Below are positions 29,232 through 35,447 of a stretch of DNA of 35,447 nt, piece after piece. The DNA is taken from positions 1 to 35,447 of the forward strand of contig DASXTS010000040.1 in the NCBI GenBank assembly GCA_036505275.1, written 5' to 3'. The DNA is from DASXTS01 sp036505275 (GTDB taxonomy: Bacteria > Actinomycetota > Actinomycetes > Mycobacteriales > Pseudonocardiaceae). The notes under the pieces were generated by a model. That model ran no database searches and was not told the DNA's origin. It was given only the letters and a program-made list of their open reading frames with translations. The position numbers and the translations under genes are program-made. Within the stretch, counting starts at the first letter, position 1, and each line of letters begins with the position of its first letter.

Positions 29232-30218
29232 ATGAGCGATCGCGACCGCGAACGGCCCCTGCCGCCGGACCGGTCGGGAGGTGGCCGTACGGTCCGCCGC
29301 CGCGGGGACGCGGTCTTTCGCTCGATGACCAGCGTCTCCAGCCTGATCATCGTCGTGTCGATCGGGTTGATCGGGCTGTTCCTCCTGATCAAGGCGGTTC
29401 CGTCGCTCCGGGCCGACACCGTCAACTTCCTGACCAGCCCGCAGTTCTCCACCACGGACGCGAGGCACCTCGCGTTTGGCATCAGGGACCTGCTGGTGGT
29501 CACCGTGTTGTCATCGATGATGGCGCTGCTACTGGCCATGCCGGTCGCGTTGGGGATCGCCCTGTTTCTCACGTTCTACGCACCGCGCCAGCTGTCCCGG
29601 CCGTTCGCCTACATCATCGACCTGCTCGCCGCAGTGCCCTCGATCGTCTACGGTCTGTGGGGCATCGCGGTGCTCGGGCCGGCGTTGCTGCCGGTCGCAG
29701 AATGGCTGAACACCCGCCTCGGTTGGTTTCCGCTGTTCGCCGATGGCAACGTGTCCATCGCCGGCGGGGGCACGATCTTCACGGCCGGAGTGGTGCTCGC
29801 GATCATGATCCTGCCGATCATCACCGCGGTCACCCGCGAGGTGTTCGTGCAAACCCCGCGTACCCACATCGAGGGCGCGCTGGCTCTTGGCGCGACCAAG
29901 TGGGAGATGCTGCGCACCACGGTGCTGCCGTTCGGCCGCAGCGGCTACATCGCGGCGTCCATGCTGGGTCTCGGACGCGCCCTCGGCGAGACGGTAGCGG
30001 TGCTGATCATCCTTCGGGCGGCGTCGACGCCGGCCAAGGGCAGCCTGTTCGACGGCGGGTACACGTTCGCATCCAAGATCGCCTCGGCGGCCGCGGAGTT
30101 CAGTGAGCCGCTGCCAACCGGGGCGTATATCGCGGCCGGCCTGGTGCTGTTCGTGCTGACGTTGGTGGTCAACGCGCTGGCCAGGGCGGTCGCGCACGGG
30201 AAGGTGCGGGCACGATGA
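29232..30218 (+). CDS. pstC: Phosphate ABC transporter permease PstC
   Basis: 328 residues from the ATG at 29232; a GTG at 29169 was rejected because it lies in front of a stable hairpin. Six membrane helices, with the permease EAA loop IEGALALGATKWEMLRTTVLPFGRSGYIAASMLGLGRALGETVAVLI. The N-terminal ~35 residues are polar and Arg rich. Forms the membrane channel with PstA. Its stop overlaps the pstA start (ATGA). Confidence 0.93.
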   Translation: MSDRDRERPLPPDRSGGGRTVRRRGDAVFRSMTSVSSLIIVVSIGLIGLFLLIKAVPSLRADTVNFLTSPQFSTTDARHLAFGIRDLLVVTVLSSMMALLLAMPVALGIALFLTFYAPRQLSRPFAYIIDLLAAVPSIVYGLWGIAVLGPALLPVAEWLNTRLGWFPLFADGNVSIAGGGTIFTAGVVLAIMILPIITAVTREVFVQTPRTHIEGALALGATKWEMLRTTVLPFGRSGYIAASMLGLGRALGETVAVLIILRAASTPAKGSLFDGGYTFASKIASAAAEFSEPLPTGAYIAAGLVLFVLTLVVNALARAVAHGKVRAR

Positions 30219-31132
30219 CCACGATCGAAACCACCGCCCCGTCCCCGGCAGCGCCCGCACCGGCGCTACGTTCCATCGGCACCGCCCGCCGGGTGAAGAA
30301 CTGGCTCGCCACCGTGCTGGTGACGCTCGCGTTCTGCGTCGCGGTGGTGCCGCTGGCCTGGCTGCTGACCACCGTGCTGACCAGGGGCTACCGGGCCATA
30401 CTCCGCGCGAACTGGTGGCAGAAGTCGCTCAAGGGCGTGCTGCCCGAGCAGTTCGCCGGCGGGGTGTATCACGCGATCTATGGCACCCTGGTGCAGGGCC
30501 TGGTGTGCGCGGTGATCGCCGTGCCGATCGGCGTGCTCACCGCCATCTACCTGGTGGAATACGGCGAGCGCGGCCGGCTGGCGAGGGTCACCACGTTCAT
30601 GGTCGACATCCTGTCCGGTGTGCCGTCCATCGTCGCGGCGCTGTTCGTGTTCGCGGTGTGGATCTCCACATTCGGGTTCTCGCAGAGCGCGTTGGCCGTG
30701 TCCCTGGCGCTGGTCCTGCTCATGCTCCCGGTGATCGTGCGGTCCAGCGAGGAGATGCTGCGGCTGGTCCCGGACGAGCTGCGTGAGGCGTCCTACGCGC
30801 TTGGCGTGCCGAAATGGAAGACGATCGTGCGGATCGTACTGCCGACGGCGTTGTCGGGCATGGTCACCGGCGTGATGCTCGCGCTGGCCCGCGTGATGGG
30901 CGAGACCGCGCCGGTACTGGTGCTCGTCGGCTACAGCCGCTCGATCAACTATGACATCCTCGACGGCAATATGGCGTCGATCCCCCTGCTGATCTACACC
31001 GAGCTGACCAACCCGGAGGAGGCCGGCGTGCAGCGGGTCTGGGGCGCGGCGCTCACGCTGATCATCGTCATCATGTTCTTCAACCTGCTTGCGACGATCA
31101 TCTCGCGGCTGTCGGCCGTGCAGAGCAGATGA
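30215..31132 (+). CDS. pstA: Phosphate ABC transporter permease PstA
   Basis: 305 residues. Blocks: VYHAIYGTLVQGLVCAVIAVPIGVLTAIYLVEYG, FMVDILSGVPSIVAALFVF and the EAA loop LREASYALGVPKWKTIVRIVLPTALSGMVTGVMLALARVMGETAPVL. Six predicted helices. Starts in the pstC stop (ATGA) and ends 10 nt before pstB. Confidence 0.94.
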   Translation: MTTIETTAPSPAAPAPALRSIGTARRVKNWLATVLVTLAFCVAVVPLAWLLTTVLTRGYRAILRANWWQKSLKGVLPEQFAGGVYHAIYGTLVQGLVCAVIAVPIGVLTAIYLVEYGERGRLARVTTFMVDILSGVPSIVAALFVFAVWISTFGFSQSALAVSLALVLLMLPVIVRSSEEMLRLVPDELREASYALGVPKWKTIVRIVLPTALSGMVTGVMLALARVMGETAPVLVLVGYSRSINYDILDGNMASIPLLIYTELTNPEEAGVQRVWGAALTLIIVIMFFNLLATIISRLSAVQSR

Positions 31133-31142
31133 GGGGTCGGAC

Positions 31143-31919
31143 GTGGCCAAACGTTTGGATCTGAAGGACCTCAACTGCTACTACGGCAAGTTCCATGCCG
31201 TCGACTCGGTGACCATGTCGGTGCAGCCGCGCAGCGTCACAGCGCTTATCGGGCCGTCCGGCTGCGGCAAGTCCACCGTGCTGCGTGCGATGAACCGGAT
31301 GCACGAGGTGATCCCGGGGGCCCGCGTCGAGGGCAAGGTGGCGCTCGAGGGCGAGGACATCTACGCACCCGGCGTCGACCCGGTGAACGTGCGCCGCACC
31401 ATCGGCATGGTCTTCCAGCGGCCCAACCCGTTTCCCACCATGTCCATCCGCGACAACGTGGTCGCCGGCCTGAAGCTGCAGGGCATGCGCGACCGGCGGC
31501 GTCTGGCGGAGATATGCGAGCGGACGCTCCGCCAGGCCAACCTCTGGGAGGAGGTCAAGTCCCGGCTCGACAGGCCGGGCGGCGGGCTGTCCGGCGGCCA
31601 GCAGCAGCGGCTGTGCATCGCTCGGGCCATCGCGGTGCAGCCCGACGTGGTTCTGATGGACGAGCCGTGCTCGGCGCTCGACCCGATCTCCACGCTGGCG
31701 ATCGAGGACCTCATCGCCGAGCTCAAGCAGGACTACACCATCGTCATCGTCACGCACAACATGCAGCAGGCCGCCCGCGTCTCGGACCAGACCGCGTTCT
31801 TCAACCTGCCCGGCGTCGGCCAGCCCGGCCGGCTCGTCGAGGTCGACGACACGACTAAGATCTTCTCCAACCCCACCGAGAAGTCCACCGAGGACTACAT
31901 CTCCGGCCGGTTCGGCTGA
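31143..31919 (+). CDS. pstB: Phosphate ABC transporter ATPase PstB
   Basis: 258 residues from the GTG at 31143, with GAGGGGT upstream. Walker A GPSGCGKST (37-45), Q-loop VFQRPNPFPTMS, signature LSGGQ (149-153), Walker B VVLMDEP (169-175) and switch His in IVTHNMQQAARVSD are all intact. It drives phosphate import. Corresponds to PhoT (Rv0820). Confidence 0.96.
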   Translation: MAKRLDLKDLNCYYGKFHAVDSVTMSVQPRSVTALIGPSGCGKSTVLRAMNRMHEVIPGARVEGKVALEGEDIYAPGVDPVNVRRTIGMVFQRPNPFPTMSIRDNVVAGLKLQGMRDRRRLAEICERTLRQANLWEEVKSRLDRPGGGLSGGQQQRLCIARAIAVQPDVVLMDEPCSALDPISTLAIEDLIAELKQDYTIVIVTHNMQQAARVSDQTAFFNLPGVGQPGRLVEVDDTTKIFSNPTEKSTEDYISGRFG

Positions 31920-31929
31920 CCCTTTTGGC

Positions 31930-31946
31930 GACGATGTGACATCGTC
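31930..31946. terminator. Inverted repeat after pstB
   Basis: GACGATGTGACATCGTC: perfect 8-bp arms with a 1-nt centre, starting 11 nt after the pstB stop. The single-base centre fits an operator better than an RNA hairpin, so the terminator label is tentative. 31920-32655 (736 bp) holds no intact gene, only the nagA remnant and a palindromic repeat. Confidence 0.35.
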
Positions 31947-32006
31947 CCAGTCCGGAGCCAAGGTCGCGATCGAGGCCGAGAACACACGCCGGCCTGGTCG
32001 CGGCAG

Positions 32007-32424
32007 GCGCACGGCGTCCAGGGCGCCGTCCAGCTCGGGGGCAAGGGTGACCATCCGGACGGCGCCGCGGCCGGCCGCCAGCAGCCGGGCCAGCGCCTCG
32101 CACGACGGCAGCCCCAACACATGCGGGTCGTGCGCGCCGCAGCGCGTCGTGGCGAGGAACGGTCCCTCCAGGTGCACGCCGGCGAGCACGCCGTCGTCCA
32201 CCAGCCCGGCCAGCGCCGCCGTGCTGCGCGCCATGGCGTTCACGTGCTGGTCGACGAATCCCGGCAGCACCCACCGACGCCGCAGCTCGACGGCCTCCTC
32301 ACCGCGCCGGGCCGGGGTGTGGGCGCCGGCTCCCAACTCCGCGATGCGACCGGCGTGCAACCGTAGCCATCCCGGGTCGAGCACGCCGTCCGGTGATCAC
32401 ACGGCCGCCAGCCAGCACCGTCAC
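32007..32424 (-). pseudogene. nagA: Degraded N-acetylglucosamine-6-phosphate deacetylase (nagA) remnant
   Basis: A GTG at 32424 opens VTVLAGGRVITG. The family sequence then continues one frame over as PDGVLDPGWLRLHAGRIAELGAG, a frameshift near 32398. It then jumps from LPGFVDQHVN directly to STAALAGLVDDGVLAGVHLEGPFL, losing the metal-binding HxHGG region. The homology ends after APELDGALDAVR at ~32007; the C-terminal half, with its catalytic residues, is absent. The frame has no own stop and runs antisense through pstB. Three independent lesions make function impossible. The original gene presumably arrived between pstB and phoU and decayed. Confidence 0.82.
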
Positions 32425-32497
32425 GCCGTGACAGTCTGCGTCGGTGTCGCCCTTTTGATCTTGGGAGCCAGTTGGGCGATGATCTTCGTTGCAGCTA

Positions 32498-32592
32498 CTT
32501 TGCTCTGAGGGCCACCTGGCAACGACGGCGGAGCCGCAGTTTGCCGCGCGACCTCGACCTTTGCCGGTAGCCAACTGGCGCTCAGAGCAAAG
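32498..32592. repeat. Intergenic palindromic repeat, copy B
   Basis: CTTTGCTCTGAG (32498-32509) and CTCAGAGCAAAG (32581-32592) are perfect inverted 12-bp ends. Inside, GCCACCTGGCAAC and TAGCCAACTGGCG are imperfectly complementary. The order TTGCTCTG...CTGGCAAC is shared with copy A at 22750-22841. About 95 bp, non-coding, MITE-like. Confidence 0.75.
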
Positions 32593-32655
32593 AAACCGTG
32601 GCGATCATCGGGCGCTGGCGCCGCCGACCGCCGGCCAGGCGCCCATCGGCGCAGG

Positions 32656-33849
32656 TCAGCCGCCGTGCAGCTCGTCGTGCGGCTCGACGTAGGAGAACAC
32701 CTCGCGGCCGGCGATGAAGACCTGCAGGGCGCGGCTCATCACGTCGAGGGGGTCGCCCGACCACAGCACGACGTCGCCGTCCAGGCCGGGTCGCAGCCCG
32801 CCGACCCGGTCGTCCAGGCCCATGATCTGAGCCGGGTTGGCGGTGATGGCGCGCAGCGCGGTAGTGCGGTCTAGGCCCTCCTTGACGGCCAGCGTTGCCT
32901 GGTGCACCAGGAAGTGGATGGGCACCACGGGGTGGTCGGTGGTGATGGCGATCTGCACGCCGGCGCGGGCCAGCCGGCCGGGGTTGCGCAGCGAGCGCTG
33001 CCGCAACTCGACCTTGGAGCGGGTGGTGAACAGCGGGCCGATGATCACAGGAATACCCCGCGACGCGAGCAGGTCGGCGACCAGGTGGCCCTCGGTGCCG
33101 TGGTTGACGATCAGCCGGTAGCCGAACTCGTCGGCGAGGCGCATGGCGGTGGCGATGTCGTCGGCGCGGTGGCAGTGCTGGGACCATGGCAGCTCCCCGT
33201 CCAGCACCCTGGCCAGGGTCTCCAGGGTGAGGTCGCGGTCGAACGGCTTGCCCTCGGAGGCGGCGTGCGACCGCTGGGCGCGGTAGTTCTGCGCCTTGGT
33301 GAACGCGTCGCGGATGACGGCGGCCACGCCGAGCCGGGTGGACGGCAGCTTCTTCTGGTCGCCGTACACCCGCTTGGGGTTCTCACCGAGCGCGCTCTTC
33401 ACGCTCACCGGCTCGCGGATGAGCATCTCGTCGACGGTGCGGCCGGCGGACTTCAGCGCGGCGGTCTGGCCGCCGATGGGGTTTCCGGAGCCGGGCAGCG
33501 CGACGACGGTGGTCACGCCGCCGGACAAGGCGTCCGCGAAGCCGAGGTCGGCCGGGTTGACCGCATCGAGCGCGCGCAGCCGCGCGCCGTTCGGGTCGGT
33601 CATCTCATTGGTGTCCTGGCCGGCCCAGCCCTCGGACTCCTCCCACAGGCCGACGTGGCCGTGTGCCTCGATGAACCCGGGCAGCACCCACAGCCCGGTG
33701 GCATCGACCACCGGCACTCCGTCCGGCACCGTGACCTCGTCGGCGTTGCCGACGGCGGCAATGCGGCCGTCCCTGATCAGCACGGTGCCGCCGTCGACCG
33801 AATCGCCATAGATCGGCACCACATACCCACCGGTGAATGCAACATCCAT
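32656..33849 (-). CDS. Amidohydrolase-family protein (imidazolonepropionase-like)
   Basis: 397 residues from the ATG at 33849. Metal-dependent hydrolase motifs: LPGFIEAHGHVGLW (HxH), LPWSQHCHRADDIATAM, LIVNHGTEGH, GPLFTTRSKVELR and the catalytic Asp in AITTDHPVVP. The C-terminal PAQIMGLDDRVGGLRPGLDGDVVLWSGDPLDV closes the composite beta domain. Related enzymes hydrolyse cyclic amides or dipeptides; the substrate is unknown. TAGCGT lies 8 nt before the ATG inside a palindrome, so a leaderless regulated transcript is likely. It lies beside the nagA remnant, between pstB and phoU. Confidence 0.88.
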   Translation of the reverse strand: MDVAFTGGYVVPIYGDSVDGGTVLIRDGRIAAVGNADEVTVPDGVPVVDATGLWVLPGFIEAHGHVGLWEESEGWAGQDTNEMTDPNGARLRALDAVNPADLGFADALSGGVTTVVALPGSGNPIGGQTAALKSAGRTVDEMLIREPVSVKSALGENPKRVYGDQKKLPSTRLGVAAVIRDAFTKAQNYRAQRSHAASEGKPFDRDLTLETLARVLDGELPWSQHCHRADDIATAMRLADEFGYRLIVNHGTEGHLVADLLASRGIPVIIGPLFTTRSKVELRQRSLRNPGRLARAGVQIAITTDHPVVPIHFLVHQATLAVKEGLDRTTALRAITANPAQIMGLDDRVGGLRPGLDGDVVLWSGDPLDVMSRALQVFIAGREVFSYVEPHDELHGG

Positions 33850-33850
33850 A

Positions 33851-33865
33851 GTTAGCGACGCTAAC
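33851..33865 (-). promoter_or_regulatory. Palindrome over the amidohydrolase -10
   Basis: GTTAGCG-A-CGCTAAC (33851-33865) is a perfect 7-1-7 inverted repeat. Read on the minus strand it contains TAGCGT, the probable -10 (33863-33858). Confidence 0.5.
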
Positions 33866-33913
33866 AGCGCACCGGCGCTGCTGCGTGTCGCCGTTTCGAG
33901 GATCGGCCGGCGT

Positions 33914-34561
33914 TCAGTTGGCGGGCATCTGGCCGGTGACGACGAACACCACCTGCCGGGCCAGTGCGACAGCGTGATCGGCGAACCGCTCGTAGAACCG
34001 GCCGAGCAGCGCGACATCGACGGCGGCCGCCACCCCGTGCGGCCAGTCGCGCGCCATCAGCACGGTGAACAGGTGTTTGTGCAGGTCGTCCATTGCGTCG
34101 TCGTCCTGATCGACCTTGGTGGCGAGGTCCACGTCGCGGCTGCGCACGACCTCCGCGGCGTCGGCCGCGAGCTGCACCGCCACCGCGCCCATCTCCGCGA
34201 AGTACGGCCGCACCTGTTCGGGCAGCACGTGCTGCGGATGGCGCCGGCGGGCCGCCTGGGCGACGTGCACAGCCAGGCCGCCCATCCGCTCGATGTCCGC
34301 GGATGCCTGGATCACCGAGACCACCGTGCGTAGGTCACCGGCCACCGGGGCCTGCCGGGCGAGCACCGCGAGGGCCTGCTCATCGGTCGCGGCACGCAGC
34401 TCGTCCACCCTGGCGTCATCGCTGATCACCTGTTCGGCCAGCGGCAGGTCGGCCTCCAGCAGCGCCCTGGTCGCCCGTCGCATCGCCTCGCCAACCAGCT
34501 CGCACATCTGGCACTGCTGCTCGGCCAGCCGCTGGAGCTGCAGGTGGTACGCCTCACGCAT
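33914..34561 (-). CDS. phoU: PhoU-family phosphate signalling protein
   Basis: 215 residues from the ATG at 34561. Two PhoU three-helix repeats with metal-binding motifs ASADIERMGGLAVHVAQAAR and LLGRFYERFADHAVALARQV. It damps Pst transport and the PhoR-PhoP system when phosphate is ample. Equivalent to PhoY2 (Rv0821c). It has its own PHO-box-like site and leaderless-type promoter, and is convergent with pst genes across the inserted stretch. Confidence 0.95.
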   Translation of the reverse strand: MREAYHLQLQRLAEQQCQMCELVGEAMRRATRALLEADLPLAEQVISDDARVDELRAATDEQALAVLARQAPVAGDLRTVVSVIQASADIERMGGLAVHVAQAARRRHPQHVLPEQVRPYFAEMGAVAVQLAADAAEVVRSRDVDLATKVDQDDDAMDDLHKHLFTVLMARDWPHGVAAAVDVALLGRFYERFADHAVALARQVVFVVTGQMPAN

Positions 34562-34567
34562 GAGCCA

Positions 34568-34573
34568 AGCCTA
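34568..34573 (-). promoter_or_regulatory. -10 element TAGGCT for phoU
   Basis: TAGGCT on the minus strand ends 6 nt before the phoU ATG; no Shine-Dalgarno sequence is present. Confidence 0.55.
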
Positions 34574-34601
34574 GAGCCAGGGTGTCGTTGCGTCTCGCTG
34601 G

Positions 34602-34623
34602 CGAACATGAATCACCGGTGAAA
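34602..34623 (-). promoter_or_regulatory. PHO-box-like direct repeat upstream of phoU
   Basis: On the minus strand TTTCACCGGTG (34623-34613) is followed by ATTCATGTTCG (34612-34602). The TTCACC and TTCATG cores are exactly 11 nt apart, as at pstS. The distance to the -10 is 28 nt (27 at pstS). Confidence 0.6.
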
Positions 34624-34645
34624 GCTCGGTGGCGGTAGCCGCAGA

Positions 34646-35447
34646 TCAGGCGCAGGACGTGTCGGCGGCGTTCTGGGTGTCCAGCCGTACCGGACTGCCC
34701 GGCGGCGCCTGAACGACGGGCCGCGCCGGTACCGGCTGACCGAGCCGGACGGCCTCGATCACGCCGTCGAAGTCACTGCCGAGGATCACCTCGATGGCGC
34801 CGCCCATGGCCGGGTCGACCTGCAGCGCGGCGCGCGGCACCGCGGCGGCCACCGATAGGGCCTGCTGCTCGCGGGCCGCCGCGTACCGGATCACGGTGCG
34901 GTCCACGTTTTGGGTGGCGTTGTCCATCTTCACCACCTCGAAACCGACCGACCGCAGCCGCTTGGCGACATTGGTGGCGAGGCCCCCCTCACCGGTCCCG
35001 TTGATCACCTGGAGCTTGATCTGCTCGGGTGGCACGGCCACCGGCTGGGTATCGGCACCCGGCGTCGGAGCGCCACCGGTGGCCGCCTCGCCGGGCAGCG
35101 GGCTGCCGTCGATGATCGCGCGGAAGAGCCCTGTGGCGTCCTCCCGTCGCAGGTCCCGGTGGTCGCCGGCGTCGGTGGTCGGCAGCGTGACGAACGTGAC
35201 GTCCTCGCTGTTCAGCCCGCCCAAGGCTCCGGCCAGCGTGGCCAGCTGGCTGCCGTCGACATTGTCCACGAACGTGTTGGCCGCCATCACGGCCACAATG
35301 CGATTCACCCTGCTGGGGTCGGTCAGTGTCCGCCCGGACGCGGCCGCCCTGACCAGGGCCGACAGCAGCCTCTGCTGACGGCGGAGCCGGCCGTCCTCGG
35401 CCATCGGATCCTCGACGACATGCGCGGCCCTGACGAACGCCAGCGCC
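34646..35447 (-). CDS. LCP-family protein with LytR_C domain, 5' part outside window
   Basis: 267 C-terminal codons are visible; the frame continues past the window end without a start being needed inside. ALAFVRAAHVVEDPMAEDGRLRRQQRLLSALV is the end of a LytR-CpsA-Psr domain. A Gly/Pro/Thr-rich linker follows, then the LytR_C domain (IKLQVINGTGEGGLATNVAKRLRSVGFEVVKMDNA, VIRYAAAREQQALSVAAAV, IEVILGSDFDGV). LCP proteins attach arabinogalactan or teichoic-type polymers to peptidoglycan. Corresponds to Rv0822c. Confidence 0.9.
   Translation of the reverse strand, partial: ALAFVRAAHVVEDPMAEDGRLRRQQRLLSALVRAAASGRTLTDPSRVNRIVAVMAANTFVDNVDGSQLATLAGALGGLNSEDVTFVTLPTTDAGDHRDLRREDATGLFRAIIDGSPLPGEAATGGAPTPGADTQPVAVPPEQIKLQVINGTGEGGLATNVAKRLRSVGFEVVKMDNATQNVDRTVIRYAAAREQQALSVAAAVPRAALQVDPAMGGAIEVILGSDFDGVIEAVRLGQPVPARPVVQAPPGSPVRLDTQNAADTSCA

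Noticed and set aside
31145..31156. Second CAAACGTTTG-like palindrome at the pstB start
   Set aside because: It is part of the conserved coding sequence MAKRLD, so similarity to 5492-5501 is probably chance.
31098..31990. Continuation of the nagA-like frame through pstB
   Set aside because: Antisense of an intact PstB; homology to NagA stops near 32007.
1..35447. tRNA, rRNA, CRISPR arrays, transposases or phage genes
   Set aside because: No cloverleaf with T-loop consensus, no regularly spaced direct repeats with spacers, and no DDE or integrase motifs were seen.

Overview
The window comes from a GC-rich actinomycete. Evidence: strong G/C bias at third codon positions, many GTG starts, a mycothiol pathway gene (mshD), a mycothiol-dependent enzyme, GlnR, the c-di-GMP anti-sigma RsiG, DUF3073, and a run of genes in the same order as Mycobacterium tuberculosis Rv0811c-Rv0822c. 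No rRNA, tRNA, CRISPR array, transposase or intact insertion sequence was found. The symporter (position 1) and an LCP-family protein (position 35447) are cut by the window ends.

Layout. 1-4.9 kb: a solute symporter with a small membrane partner and a LytTR response regulator, divergent from a LytS-type histidine kinase, then an S49 peptidase. 4.9-9.4 kb: an accessory stretch with an HExxH/PqqD-like (RRE-type) protein overlapping a two-helix membrane protein of unknown function, a small downstream ORF, and a GntR/FCD regulator divergent from a 71-residue membrane protein across a clear operator. This stretch is the best candidate for an undescribed (possibly RiPP-like) system. 9.4-15.8 kb: Fpg/Nei glycosylase, class V aminotransferase, mycothiol-dependent enzyme, divergent MarR-type pair, ArfB-like hydrolase, DUF3073 and others. 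15.8-19 kb: asparaginase II family, RsiG, beta-keto acid cleavage enzyme, MOSC protein.

19-35.4 kb is the conserved block: ygfZ, a Fur-family gene, pabC, a structured-RNA candidate, a nitrobindin-like protein, DUF1416, a rhodanese (cysA2) with DUF4395 behind a cysteine leader peptide, a ThiX-like thioredoxin, a DUF2993 (LmeA-type) protein, glnR, mshD, pstSCAB, phoU and an LCP/LytR_C protein. Between pstB and phoU lie a decayed nagA copy, a palindromic repeat and an amidohydrolase.

Regulatory themes. Many genes have a TANNNT-like -10 hexamer ending 6-8 nt before the start codon with no Shine-Dalgarno sequence, which predicts leaderless mRNAs. pstS and phoU share a PHO-box-like direct repeat at the same distance from the -10. 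One 42-bp palindrome occurs twice, in the fur/pabC divergent promoter and before mshD, exactly 14 nt from the -10 of pabC and mshD. A second, looser palindromic repeat also occurs twice. All functional statements rest on sequence reading alone; no database search was run.
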